This document shows, piece by piece, positions 31,800 to 46,080 of a stretch of DNA of 64,000 bases. Both the position numbers and the translations under genes were made by a program. The stretch covers positions 59,485,205 to 59,549,204 of the forward strand of contig CM042012.1 of assembly GCA_023525715.1 (NCBI GenBank). The letters are read 5' to 3'. Position 1 is the first letter of the stretch; every line of letters starts with the position of its first letter. Below the pieces are notes generated by a model. The model was not told where the DNA came from. It did no database searches and saw only the letters and a list, made by a program, of their open reading frames with translations. This DNA comes from Cichorium intybus (taxonomy: Eukaryota > Streptophyta > Magnoliopsida > Asterales > Asteraceae).

Positions 31800-33295
31800 G
31801 GGGAGTTATTAATTGTCTTCGCCTCTTGGGAAGCATAGTAGTGATTTAGAAGTTTAATTTCAAAGTGGATTTTTATGGCGAGTTTGGATTCTTGCTTATT
31901 TTTGAGTTTTTTACCAAAAGGTGGTATTTTGAAAAAATATTTACAAAAGACTTGTACTTTAAAAAATATTTACCTTATAATTGTATTTGTTTATGTTTTG
32001 TAGAAAAAGAAAATAAATAATAGTCGGTGGTTCCTCCTTGCCTCACCGTCTGCACACACTACACATAAATTGTAGCAGTAGATTACAATAAACCTCCATC
32101 GCGCTTTCTTATTATTCACTTAAGCTTTGTTTTTCATTTGTTCGTCTATCAATTACAATGGAGCCTCTAAAGTTGGAAAGAAGTACAGAGAGATAGAAAG
32201 ATGATAAGGAAATCGATATAGTTCTTCACTTGTTCGTCTGTTAGTTATTTTCTCGTCATCTATTCGTTTATTAATCAAAGTAGTACAATTGATTTTTTAT
32301 GACGATTTCAATTTGGTGAGGAAACTGCAGCTGAGGAGCAAAGTCGTGGAGGCGTTGAAGCTTACCGATTAAATATTCGCCCCTCTAGAGATTTTTGCCC
32401 ATGTACCCACTCTGATCGATCCATATTGATCATGTAGTTTGACGGAAATCATCAACTAATACAACTAATCAAAGATAAACAAGGACTTCAGTTGAGAAAT
32501 AAAAAATGAATCAATCCATTTTGACCGAGATGAACGTCAAGTTTTCAGTAGGATAAGGATTAGTTTCTACTTTGTTTTACACATTTCATCTTTGTCGATT
32601 AGGAAAGCTGGTTTTATAGAGACATTTAAGGTTGGCCGGTGAAGATAATGGCGGTGCCATTATTACTGGTACGGTGGTTACTCTGATGTAGAAGTAGCGC
32701 ACAATGTGCTTGCTCGACGGATCATTTGTTAATGTGACGATATGATTTGTTATGATCTTTTGAAAAGAAGAGCGTGTGGATGGTTTACCGGCAAACAAAC
32801 AAAATTGATTTTTCCAACGAAAACTAAAGAGTCGCAGTCTGATGGGTAATGCAAATGTTTTCTTTTTCATTTTCTTATGAAAGAAGATGCGGGTCTATAG
32901 CTAATATAGTAATATTACTTTTACCATCTTTTTTTAAATAATTTAAAAAGTACAATTGTTTGGTAAATATATTTTATAACTACTATCCTTTAGCATAAAA
33001 CTCCTTATTTTTAGGATTACCCTTGGAGCTTAAGGATGATTAAGCTCTTTGGAGCTTGCTTTGTATAGTTATATATCTTAGAACCTGGTGTGAAGAATAT
33101 TGAAGATTCGATATTTTGGGTCTTTTCATCATTGTTTCTCATCATGATGTTATTTTTGGGATTCATATTTACAATTGCTTGATTCAAATCATTGAATCTT
33201 ATCATCCATTCTAAGCTTGGAGGGGGAGAATGTTGGATGCAAAGCTCTTCATGTATGATGACAAGGGCCCTTTATGATATGTAGGAAATTTACCT
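31800..33295. other. Spacer without recognised genes
   Basis: No supported coding frame. A stretch at about 32769-32793 reads GAGCGTGTGGATGG then TTTACCGGCA, very like the apical sequence of the hairpin domains of the gag-only element, but without matching stems. A purine-rich GGAGGGGGAGAAT just before TGTTGGATGC at about 33221-33242 resembles a decayed retrotransposon 3' junction. Confidence 0.5.
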
Positions 33296-35842
<2,547 letters not shown>

Positions 35843-36811
35843 TAGGTTATGTCGACATATTGTTGAAACTGGGCTCGCTCCTTTAGCTTAAGGAAATGCT
35901 CCATATCGTTCTAGCACTATGCTTTTGACACTACCACCTTTCTGATAAATCGGATGTCATCTCGTATCCCACAGTCCATCTCTACATATGAGCTTGTCTT
36001 TTACAAATAACCAGATTACTTGTTCCTTAAGGTTTTTGAATGTCAATGTTTTCGATACATTCAACCTTACAATGCTCATAAACTCAATTTTTGATCCACT
36101 CTATGCATCTTCTTAGGTTATAGCCCAACTCATCATAATTATCGGTGTCTTGACATACAAACAAATTGCATCTACGTTGTCTGATATGTCTGCTTTAATA
36201 AACATGTCTTCCATTTTTACCTAACTATATGCCCACTCCATTCTCCTTAAACCAAGTTTCTACATCATCCGTGCCCACAACAGCTGAGCATCCTTCCTCT
36301 ACCAACCCCTACAGTTTTCCCATGTTTGATGACACTCCAACAACGACTGATTCAACTGGTGACCCTCTTATTTCTCTCGGCGAGTCTTCACCTCCGTCAC
36401 CTTTACCCTATGTTTTTGAGACGACTACCCCACCAAGCCCAACTCCCATATTTGATCCTACTCCATCGAGTCTGTCTACCTCTCCTCCTCCTGTCACATG
36501 TATTCACCCTATGTGACTCCGACCACATCATAAACCCCATGTCCCCTTTGATGCTTCCTCATCCAATGTCACTCGATCTAACTCATCGGACACTGAGCCT
36601 TCCTCATTTATTGTTGCTTATAAATCTATTGAGTAACACATGGCTATGCCTGAGGAGTACTCTGTATTGATAAGAAATGACATCTGGAGTCTTGTTCCCT
36701 TTCCGAATAATTATAACATTGTTGGGTGCAAATGGGTGTAGACAATTAAGCACAAGGCTGACGGTACCATCGAGCATCATAAAGTGCATCTGGTTGCCAA
36801 AGCGTTCCATC
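35843..36811 (+). pseudogene. Integrase tail, linker and RT start of a decayed copia element
   Basis: By reading across stops, integrase C-terminal motifs are visible: RHIVETGL at about 35845, then a TYELVFYK stretch at 35982, PDYLFLKVFECQCF, and CIFLGYSPTHHNYRCLD at about 36105. A Ser/Pro/Thr-rich linker follows (36229-36510), then the RT start with IRNDIWSLVPFP and HLVAKAFH. Multiple stops (for example at 36013, 36091 and 36175) make it dead. The 5' part of the element, including its left LTR, is not seen. The RT is interrupted at 36812 by the minus-strand LTR. Confidence 0.75.
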
Positions 36812-37572
36812 TGAAGGGTTTTCTAGCAATCAATGAATAAATAATTCTTATGGTTCACATGCAACCCTAAAAAGATCTATGTTTTCTTCTATGAAGATAA
36901 TAAACTAAAAACTAAGGCCAACAATTAAATCTAAAGTATAAAATAGAAGAACCAACCTTTGATTCTTGATCTTGAAGCCAGCAGCACAAATGTCCTGCCT
37001 CAAATGGTGTCACACCCAAGCAAAGGAGGAGAAAACAAAATTCCAGAGTTTCTTTAGGTGAAAGTGGTGCAGGTTTTAGGGTGGCCAGGAGTCTCTTTTT
37101 ATAGCCTCCAAGGGTGACAGTCAAAACCCTAGAGGAGCCTACTTAATGGACAAGCATGTTGACCATTTGAACCAAGCCTTCCAAACCCTACTAGGGTTTA
37201 TGAAATCCCATGGAGGCTCTCCATGATTTCGCCAACTTAGGCCCTTCCACTGGCTAGCCAATTATTCAACTATTGAATAAATACAAACCGGTCCCTGCAC
37301 CTTTAATTAATTAAATTAATCACTAAATTAAATCTAATTAATTCTAGATTAATTTATAATTAATTACTATAGTTTTTAATTAATATATTATCACTCTAAT
37401 ATATTAATAAACTATTTATTTCATCTCTATTGATTTATTAAACAATTAATAAATCAATCTCTTTCTCTACTGAACTCTGTACCAAACCTCCAGCTATGAG
37501 GGCAACCCAAATGGACTTTGCTTCAATTAATAATACAAATATAAAGTCATGGCTTAGACACCTAATCCAACA
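36812..37572 (-). repeat. LTR (3' end of the rearranged element)
   Basis: 761 bp. On the minus strand it starts TGTTGGATTAGGTG. The adjoining interior ends AAGTTGGAGAC, the expected purine tract. Confidence 0.9.
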
Positions 37573-38594
37573 GTCTCCAACTTGGATAAGTCTATGACTT
37601 TTATTTATCTTTTGATTAATAAACAACCTGTAGCTTCCTAGAAACTGCTACCGAACTCTGACCCAGTCAGTTCTGTCCATTGATAAGTGATCATATGATC
37701 CTTCATCCAACAAGATATTTTCAGACACGAGACATGGATTGAGATCAATCTCTGTCCGATACTCCGTTTCCCGATTTCTGATTCTGCTTATGACTTTCGA
37801 ACTTCTAATTGACCACATCAATTTAGTCCAGGCTGGCCAGCACTTTAGTCAACTTCAAAATCATCGAGCGGCCTACAGATATATGTTTACCATCAGGGTC
37901 AAGGAACGAATAAGCTTTGACTCATATGCTTGTGTCTTTTACTTACCAAATCGTCCATAACAATGTGTTTTATAACATCGAGTTACCGATGCGTTTACGC
38001 ATTATCAATGCACAACCGACTCGTAAATTTCAACTCATATGTCTCCGCTTCAAGATCATACGATATTATCGTCTCAACATTGCTCGTGATGTAATCCATG
38101 AAGCAATCTATTGAGCGCGGGTTTATCCAATACTCAAATCTCTATTTCTAAGTAATCGTGAACGTTGTAGCAGTCTTACTGCAATGTCTAGCTCCTTAGA
38201 CAATCTACAATCAATTCACGACAGTCTTCGTTCATACTTACTCCCGAAAAGTATGAGCGACTGTGGACTTTTGAATAATCAAATTATTCGGGAAGTGAAA
38301 CATGCAAAATTGAAACTTAAAATCTGACTGGTAGCTACTCTTGCTTATTACCAAGTCTCCACAAGGTAATCACCAACTCGGATTCTTCATAAAACTATTA
38401 TCGGTTTCTAGATTCCTTTTAAACTTTTAATTCATGTTATGTATCTATGTCTATATGACCGTTCACACTTTTTATGTATCCAAATGTCATACATTGATAC
38501 ACTTTATCCAATTGGACATTCATCCGATGATATCTCAATTTAGTCATATACTGTCATTCTCACTTACCTCTCCATTCTGTGTATTGTGACTTTC

Positions 38595-38711
38595 CATGGT
38601 TCTTGGGATCTTTAGTCTACATGACTGCACCCTAAGACTATTTCGAGGTGTTACGATGTGCCGTTGACCCACACGCGCTCCATCGAAAGACCAACGAAAT
38701 TCTTTAACCAT
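38595..38711 (-). ncRNA. Conserved-loop hairpin domain, copy 5 (homolog of copy 4)
   Basis: On the minus strand the inner stem is CGATG (38681-38685) with CATCG (38654-38658), against TGATG with CATCA in copy 4. The middle arms AATTTCG and CGAAAT are kept, as are the outer ATGGTT and AACCAT. The apical sequence is GAGCGCGTGTGG then GTCAACGGCA. Confidence 0.72.
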
Positions 38712-39014
38712 TAAGTCCTTTTACTTATTTGAACCTTTTCAAATTACTATTAACATTCACCCCGATCATTTTTCAATGATTTCTCACGTATGTACAGAAT
38801 CCATTAAGTATTCCCAGCCTGGTCATATCCTGAATCTGACTCACTATGCTCTAAGCATTAAGTCATCAGGACATGTTCATGACACTTCTGATCGATCCAA
38901 GAAGCTTGTGGAATTCGATCTAATCTCATTCCAAACCCTTTTGGAATCTTTGGATTACTTATAATCCTTGTGTCACGACTTTTAATAACTATATCCTTTC
39001 AGAGACTCTTTCTC

Positions 39015-39320
39015 ATGCATCTTGAATCTTACCAAGATCATGCTTACTATGGCTAGGTCTATACTGATGATAACATCTATCCGATAGATGTCTATGGATT
39101 ATGTGAGTATGTCGCACCTTCTTTATATCATCACACTTTGCAATGATAGAAAACTCTTTCCTAGGGCAATGCATCTTGAGTCTCATTAAGATCATTTTGG
39201 CAGAGTTTCGATCTATCTCATAGATGTTTACAACCACCTGAGTATGTCGTATCTCTATTAAGTCTTTCATAGCGATCCGTCTCTTAACACCAAGTCATTA
39301 CACTTTGTAATGAAAAGAGA
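39015..39320 (-). repeat. Antisense homolog of the duplicated hairpin module
   Basis: On the minus strand the CATTACAAAGTGTAA and ATAGATG-type motifs recur in the same order as at 25596-25920, with diverged spacers. Confidence 0.65.
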
Positions 39321-39580
39321 CGTTTCCTAGAAACAATATGTAACTTACATATGGAGATAGTAGATAACAGCGACACTCCCACTGGCTTTGAGACGGTTAT
39401 GGAATATTCACAAAATCCAGAACTTTTGGCACATTTTTGAGAATCTAAACCTTTCTGACATCTTAATGGAAATCTTTCAGCCCTTTCTCAAAATCCAATC
39501 CTTTGGCATATTTTGAGAATCTGAATATCCTTTCTTGCGAGATGCCCGTGGGGTTAATCCCGGGCCCTTGTACCTTGTAT

Positions 39581-39655
39581 TGGCATACTCTATGTGAGTC
39601 CCTATTAGTGTGCCGGTGATCCACACGCGCTCCACTAACGACTTACAATGTGCCA
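39581..39655 (-). ncRNA. Conserved-loop hairpin domain, copy 6 (homolog of copy 3)
   Basis: On the minus strand the inner stem is TTAGTG with CACTAA, followed outward by GTAAGTC against GACTCAC (one mismatch) and TGGCA-type outer arms. The apical sequence is GAGCGCGTGTGG then ATCACCGGCA. Confidence 0.7.
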
Positions 39656-40358
39656 TGCAGTATCCTTTCGAATTTCATCTTCTATTGAGAGTGCTTCTCC
39701 CGGAATCAATTACTTGACTCTGAGTATCGTCTCACTCAACCAGATGTTCTGAAGGTATGTTTCTGTCCATGTTGCTTTCTTTTGATGATTCAATTACTCC
39801 CACTGGTTTTTAGACCAGGTGTAACAACGGCTGAGCATCCTTCCTCTACCAACCCCCACAGTTTTCCCATGTTTGATGACACTCCAACAACGACTGATTC
39901 AACTGGTGACCCTCTTATTTCTCTCGGCGAGTCTTCACCTCCGTCACCTTTACCCTATGTTTTTGAGACGACTACCCCACCAAGCCCAACTCCCATATTT
40001 GATCCTACTCCATCGAGTCCGTCTACCTCTCCTCCTCCTGTCACATGTATTCACCCTATGTGACTCCGACCACATCCTAAACCCCATGTCCCCTTTGATG
40101 CTTCCTCATCCAATGTCACTCGATCTAACTCATCAGATACTGAGCCTTCCTCATTTATTGTTGCTTATAAATCTATTGAGTAACACATGGCTATGCCTGA
40201 GGAGTACTCTGTATTGATAAGAAATGACATCTGGAGTCTTGTTCCCTTTCCGAATAATTATAACATTGTTGGGTGCAAATGGGTGTAGACAATTAAGCAC
40301 AAGGCTGACGGTACCATCGAGCATCATAAAGTGCATATGGTTGCCAAAGGGTTCCATC

Positions 40359-41119
40359 TGAAGGGTTTTCTAGCAATCAATGAATAAATAATTCTTATGG
40401 TTCACATGCAACCCTAAAAAGATCTATGTTTTCGTCTATGAAGATAATAAACTAAAAACTAAGGCCAACAATTAAATCTAAAGTATAAAATAGAAGAACC
40501 AACCTTTGATTCTTGATCTTGAAGCCAGCAGCACAAATGTCCTGCCTCAAATGGTGTCACACCCAAGCAAAGGAGGAGAAAACAAAATTCCAGAGTTTCT
40601 TTAGGTGAAAGTGGTGCAGGTTTTGGGGTGGCCAGGAGTCTCTTTTTATAGCCTCCAAGGGTGACAGTCAAAACCCTAGAGGAGCCTCCTTAATGGACAA
40701 GCCTGTTGACCATTTGAACCAAGCCTTCCAAACCCTACTAGGGTTTATGAAATCCCATGGAGGCTCTCCATGATTTCGCCAACTTAGGCCCTTCCACTGG
40801 CTAGCCAATTATTCAACTATTGAATAAATACAAACCGGTCCCTGCACCTTTAATTAATTAAATTAATCACTAAATTAAATCCAATTAATTCTAGATTAAT
40901 TTCTAATTAATTACTATAGTTTCTAATTAATATATTATCACTCTAATATATTAATAAACTATTTATTTCATCTCTATTGATTTATTAAACAATTAATAAA
41001 TCAATCTCTTTCTCTGCTGAACTCTGTACCAAACCTCCAGCTATGAGGGCAACCCATATGGACTTTGCTTCAATTAATAATATAAATATAAAGTCATGGC
41101 TTAGACACCTAATCCAACA
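40359..41119 (-). repeat. Second LTR of the rearranged element
   Basis: 761 bp, co-linear with 36812-37572 at an offset of 3,547. The left neighbour is a duplicated copia fragment with no primer-binding site. The right neighbour (QQPNIDFEETFS) is the continuation of the interrupted RT. Confidence 0.9.
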
Positions 41120-41975
41120 GTTCAACAACCAAATATCGATTTTGAGGAGACTTTTAGTCTCGTGGTTAAATCTACCACGATTCGGGTGGTTCTTTCACTA
41201 TGTGTCTCTTAGGGGTGGTCTCTACGTCAACTTGATATTCAAAATGCATTTATGCATGGGCATCTTAATAAGATTATATACATGTCTCAACTCTCAACCC
41301 CCAGGTTTTGTTGAACATGCACATAAGCACCATGTATGTCGGCTCAAGTGATCTAAATCCACGGCTTAAAACAATCCCCCGGTGCTTGGTTCCATCGTCT
41401 CTCCAACGTACTAGTCAATTTTGGCTTTACTGCATCTAAGACCGACTCATCATTATTTATCTATTACAAGAGCTCTGTTGTTCTCTATGTCCTTGTTTAT
41501 GTTGATGATATTATTGTAACAGTGAATTGTACATCTCATATTGATCGCCTTGTCTCCACAGTCGACTTGGAATTCGCTTTAAAAGACCTGGGTGGCCTAC
41601 ATCATTTCCTTGGAATTGAGGTTATCTTTAGTGGTTCTTACATTATTTTGTCTCAACAGCAATATGTTCTCAATTTATTATGTCGGGCGGGATTATCCGA
41701 TGCTAAACGAGCGCCTTCCCCTATGTGACCGGTGGTGCATCTGACTAGGGAATCGGGTACAACATTTGATGCTCCAACCAAGTACCGTCAAATTGTTGGT
41801 GTCTTAGATTTTGCTATGCTTTCTCACCCAAACATTGTGTATACTGTTAACAATGTATGTCATTTTATGCATGAACTGAGAGATCATCATTGGTCCCGGT
41901 CAACCGGATCCTTCGGTATCTTCGAGGCACGACCTCTCTTGGTCTTCTCATTCGACGCAATTTGACACTAGTCAT
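41120..41975 (+). pseudogene. RT of the decayed copia element, continued
   Basis: Resumes with QQPNIDFEETFS, LRQLDIQNAFMHGHL and the active-site YVDDIIV (YVDD at 41498-41509), then LKDLGGLHHFLGIEV and SHPNIVYTVN. Stops and frameshifts occur, for example at about 41207, 41728 and 41890. It joins seamlessly to HLVAKAFH at 36811 once the minus-strand element is removed. Confidence 0.82.
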
Positions 41976-43617
41976 GCATGCCTCTTATGACTCGATACTT
42001 AGTACCTACTCTGTGTAAGACTTGTTCCCATATACCATATTAATTAAAGTCAAAATTCCTTTAAAATGGAGATAGCGGCGCTACCACCTATGGGTAGCGG
42101 TGCTATGGGCTTCAAAGTTGAAACGCGGGTGGTCTAGCGATAGCTCCGCTAACTCCATATTTTAGCGACGCTATGTGTCGTTGAGTGTAAAACCCTAATT
42201 TCGACTTTAGAAGCCTATTTAAAGGCTCCAACCTTTAGGGTTCGTACTTTTGGCGAATCTCTGAGTGCTTGGGCGACCCTAGACTTCTGGACCTCTATCT
42301 CTTCTCATTATCTTATTCTTGGAAGGTGTTGTAGAAAAAAATAAGGAAGAAGGTGTGGTAGCATCAAGTTCAGCGAGTTCTTGACCTTCTCCTTGAAGCT
42401 TAGGACCTCTGTAAGTCATCTAAACCTCTAAGTTGAATCCATGATCGTTTTGTTATGGTTATATGTTAGGTTTTATCTCTTATTCCATCCTAGCATGTCT
42501 TGGTTGGAGTTTGAAGGACTCCAGGCCTTATAGTTACCCATGAATACCCTTCAGGGATTCAAATTCCTGATCTAGACTCCACATTCTATCTACTTTAAGC
42601 CATGCTTTGGATTAATGGAGTTATTATCATCTTAGGGTTAGGGTTTTGGACATGCATGGATCATAAATAACTGAATGATGGACTGGAAAGACAAGACTTT
42701 GGTCCCTTGGTCGAGTCCTGGAAACCATGGCCACTGGATGGACCGATTAAGGAATGAATGGAAGCTTTTGGCAATCTAGGGTTAGCGCTGCTAACATCTC
42801 TGGCGCTAACCGCGATGGACCCCCATAATGAGGATGCATCCTTAGCGACCCTACGGGTAGGTGATAGCGCCACTATCACCTCTGTGGTGGACTTTTGACC
42901 ATGAGTTGACCTCTGATCGTTGACTTGCATCATTGACGGGTCTGACTTTTAGTCAAACCTATCGGAACGAGAATTACGGTTGTGATGATATTGTATTATG
43001 AAATTTAGGTGTTTTGGTGCTTGAGTGTAGTAATCCTAGCATTTACTAGTTCGTTTGCGAGACATGTGAGTATCATCGCCTTACTATATGTTGTGCATGC
43101 TTAGGCAGCTTGATTTATTTGCTTACAGTTACTTAATCTGTTCTTTTAACTGTGGTAGTGTGTTTGTTTGCGGGCAAGATAATATTGATGTCGTGTCCCA
43201 ATTATAATGAGGAGCACAAACCGAGTCTCGTACGTGTTGTATCGTGGGTTAGGGCTGATGTCGTGTCTCACGTGTTCCATATTCTGAGTAGGATGATGGC
43301 ATGTTCCTATCATGAGTTGCGTATGATCTTGCCATATCCCGAGGACTTGATGTTTGAGTGTATTGCATGTATGATAACTAGGGAACTTGCTAAGTTTTAT
43401 GCTTACCCGTGGATTTTAAAATGTTTAAGGTACTTCTAATGATAAAGGGAAGAGCAAGGTGTGATGGCGGCACATCGCATACCGGGAAAATTTATTTATG
43501 ATGTTTATGACTTGATTTTGATTACACTTTCTATGGTTGTGAATGGATAAGTATAGACATGTTTTCCTAAATAAATATGGTATGTTTTTATATTAAAAAG
43601 TTATTGTTGAAAATTGA
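41976..43617 (+). mobile_element. Probable solo LTR, gypsy type, 1.64 kb
   Basis: Interrupts the RNase H of the decayed copia element between 'atgcatgcct' and 'CTCTGACGTTGATTGG'. It ends GAGTCGTTACA, like the GTGTTACA end of the gypsy LTR at 58505, and starts TTATGACTCGATACTT. A TATA-like CCTATTTAAAGG lies at about 42217-42228. There is no coding content. The target duplication could not be resolved. It contains a series of TAGCG/CGCTA palindromic motifs. Confidence 0.6.
42070..42890. repeat. Cluster of TAGCGNCGCTA-type palindromic motifs
   Basis: About eight short motifs, including TAGCGGCGCTA, TAGCGGTGCTA, TAGCTCCGCTA, TAGCGACGCTA and TTAGCGCTGCTAA. Another has arms GGTGATAG and CTATCACC around a 5-base loop at about 42860-42880. 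They are dispersed through the solo LTR. Confidence 0.7.
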
Positions 43618-44075
43618 GTCGTTACACTCTGACGTTGATTGGGCCTGGTGTTCGAATAATCGGAGATCAACAGGTGGCTTAACTATTTTTCATGGCATAA
43701 ACCTTATTTCTTGGTGTTCACGGAAGCAACGAACCGTCTCCCGCTCTTACACCGAGGCCCAATACAAAGCCGTTGCTGACACTGCGGCGGAACTTACTTG
43801 GCTTCAGGCTCTACTTAAAGAATTGGGTGCTAGTTTACAGGCGTCTCCAACACTATGGTGTGACAATCTTGGTGCCACCTTGTTTCACGCTAAAACACAT
43901 TGAAATTGATTTTCACTTCGCTGAGGAAAAGGTCTCTAGAGGTGAGCTACAGGTTCAATTTATTTCCACTAATGATCAAGTACTTGATGTCTTCTACAAG
44001 CCTCTTTCAACACCTCGGTTTCAATTCCTTCGATCCAAGCTTCAGGCTCTGTCCCGCCCTTAGCTTGTGGAGGCG
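43618..44075 (+). pseudogene. RNase H and pol end of the decayed copia element
   Basis: Reads SDVDWAWCSNNRRSTGG, ISWCSRKQRTVSRS, TEAQYKAVADTAAE and LWCDNLGATLFHAK, typical RNase H wording. A frameshift at about 43900 leads to EIDFHFAEEKVSRGEL and the tail LRSKLQAL. It is followed by GTGGAGGCG, a purine-rich 3' junction. Confidence 0.85.
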
Positions 44076-44235
44076 TGTTAAACCATAGTTTATAATAGAT
44101 TATATTTGAGAGATTAGAATGCAAATTCTCTTCCTATATATATTCTCTGTGCTCGTGTTATTCAAGTCTATATATGTTCTTTCTGCTCGTGTTATTCAAG
44201 TAATGAAAATCAACCTTATTTAAATTGGGGTTTGA
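44076..44235 (+). repeat. Probable 3' LTR of the decayed copia element
   Basis: Begins TGTTAAACCATAG directly after the purine tract. The end is not certain, because no 5' LTR is present for comparison. It contains a short tandem pair with TTCTNTGCTCGTGTTATTCAAGT at about 44145-44202. Confidence 0.55.
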
Positions 44236-44639
44236 CATAATAAAACCCCACTAGAAAAATAGTTTCTACTTTCTGCAATTAAGTTTCGAAATTCGAATTA
44301 CAAATATTTGGTAAATAGTTTCTAAAAGTGCCAAGCCTTGGCATAAAACATCATCATAAAGGTCGAGGAACGGTTCCAACGGATATCACTTTTTCTAACG
44401 AACTGTGTATTTAAGGGTGCGTTTGGTTGTGGAAAATTTTCCAGTTTTCCAAGAAAATTTTCCAAGAAAATGAAAAGTTGGAAAACGCGTTTGGTTAATC
44501 AAATTTTCCAAAGTTTTCCTAGAAAATGAAAATTTTCCATTTTCCAAAATTAAATTGAACTTAGAAAAACTCAAAATTATTGTTTTCCAAATTTTTCTAT
44601 TTCCAAATTTTTCCAAAAAACAATCCCTACACACATATC

Positions 44640-45430
44640 ATACCCATCTCAACCACCCACCCTACCCCCTCCTACACTACCCCACCCCTACCCTCACCCA
44701 CCCCACCCCCACCCCTATGCCACCCCACCCCACCCCTACCCCATACCCTATCCCTACCCCACCCACCCCCAACCTACCACCCCACCCCCACCCACCCTAC
44801 CCTAACCACCCACCCTACACCCAATACCCCTACACCACCCCCACCCCACCCCAACCCCACCCCACCCACCCCCTACCCCACCTACCACCCACCCCTACTT
44901 ACCCTACCCTACCCACTCCTACCCCCACCACCCACACCCCACCCCACCCCTACCCTCACCCAACCACCCTACCCCACCTACCCCTACCACCCTACCCCAC
45001 CCTTCACACACCCCACTCCTACCCTACCCCACCCCACCTCTACCCTCACCCTCACCCTCACCCACCCCTACCTCACCCACCCCTACCCTACACCCCACCC
45101 CCTACCCTCACCTTACATCCTACCACCCACCCCTACCCTCACCCACCCACCCACACCCCCACTACTCACCCACCTTACCACCCACCCTACCCCTACACCT
45201 ACCCCTCACCCCACCCCACCCCCACCCACCCTACCTCACCCCACCCCCAATTCCCACCACCCACCCCCACCCTACCCCACCACCACCCACCCACCACCCC
45301 TGCACCACCCCCACCCCTAACCCCTTTACCCACTACCCCACCAGCTACCCCACCATACCCCACCCCATCCTACCCCTATCCACCCCACCCACCACCCACC
45401 CCCTATCTACCTCCACCCAACCACCCTCAC
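44640..45430. repeat. C-rich simple-sequence arm (C-A-T only)
   Basis: About 790 bases almost devoid of G, made of irregular CCCCA/CCCTA/CCACC units. Long Pro/Thr/Tyr/His open frames across it are artefacts of the composition. Confidence 0.95.
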
Positions 45431-45589
45431 TACTTAAATAACTTAAATTTATTTATTATTAATAATACTAAAATAAAATCCCTTTCTTTAAATAAATTAG
45501 AATAAAATTATTTTTTCTTTTCTAATGGGTATTTTCTTTTTTCGCTTCATACGTGTTATAATATTAGACAAATCAAAAGTTGGATGGAG

Positions 45590-46080
45590 GTAGGTAGGGT
45601 GGGGTAGCGGTGGGTGGGTAGCGGTGGGTGGGGGTGGGTAGGGGTAGGGGTGGGGGTGGATGGGTGGGTTGAGGGTAGGGGTGGGTGGGGGTGAGGTAGG
45701 GTGGGGTGGGGTAGGGTAGGGTAAGGTAGTGGGGGTGGGGTCGGTAGGGGTGGGGTGGGGTGGATAGAGGTAGGTAGGGTGGGGTAGGGGTAGGTGGGGT
45801 GGATGGAGGGGTGGGTACGGGTGGGGATGATTGGTGGGTAAGTGTAGGGGTGGGGTGGGGTAGGGTGGGGGTGGGTGGGTGGAAGGCTGGGGTGGGCTGG
45901 TTTGTAGTGGGGGTGGGGTGGTAGGGTGGGTAGGGTGGGTGGTGGTACGGTTGGGGTGGGGTGAGTAGGGGTGGGTGGGTGGGCGAGGGTAGGGGTGGGG
46001 TGGGGTAGGGGTGGGTGGTGGTGGGGGGTGGGGGTGGGTGGTGGGATTGGGGTGGGGTGGGGTGGGGTAGGGTGAGGTAG
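45590..46080. repeat. G-rich simple-sequence arm (G-T-A mostly)
   Basis: About 490 bases, almost free of C, made of GGGGT/GGGTA/GGGTGG units. It is complementary in character to the C-rich arm and has many runs of three to five G suitable for G-quadruplexes. Confidence 0.95.

Larger units (their letters stand above)
36278..41119. repeat. 1,295-bp direct duplication, copies 36278-37572 and 39825-41119
   Basis: The two copies align at a constant offset of 3,547 bases with no indels. Each contains the same piece of copia linker-RT plus a complete 761-bp minus-strand LTR. By eye they differ by roughly one to two percent. Because the duplicated unit spans a host pol fragment and an LTR, it cannot arise from a normal insertion; a later segmental duplication is required. 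Confidence 0.9.
36812..41119 (-). mobile_element. Rearranged minus-strand relative of the gag-only element
   Basis: LTRs of 761 bp at 36812-37572 and 40359-41119 begin (minus strand) TGTTGGATTAGGTG like the 778-bp LTR family and end AAACCCTTCA. The interior 37573-39825 is antisense-homologous to about 25095-27402 of the gag-only element, including the purine tract beside the left LTR. The gag and leader half is missing. Where the right-hand LTR should be followed by a primer site there is instead a second copy of the host copia fragment (39825-40358). The element is therefore 5'-truncated and rearranged. Confidence 0.85.

Noticed and set aside
33221..33245. Possible retrotransposon 3' junction (GGAGGGGGAGAAT then TGTTGGATGC)
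   Set aside because: No matching LTR, primer site or pol remnant was found nearby; kept only as a note in the spacer entry.
36229..36516. Pro/Ser/Thr-rich open frame that looks like a small secreted or cell-wall protein
   Set aside because: It is the integrase-RT linker of the decayed copia element, in frame with RT motifs and duplicated at 39782-40063.
44555..45505. 316-codon Pro/Thr/His/Tyr-rich open frame, and a 246-codon one overlapping it
   Set aside because: It lies in the C-rich arm of the foldback element; open only because the tract lacks G and thus stop codons. No start context or conserved motif.
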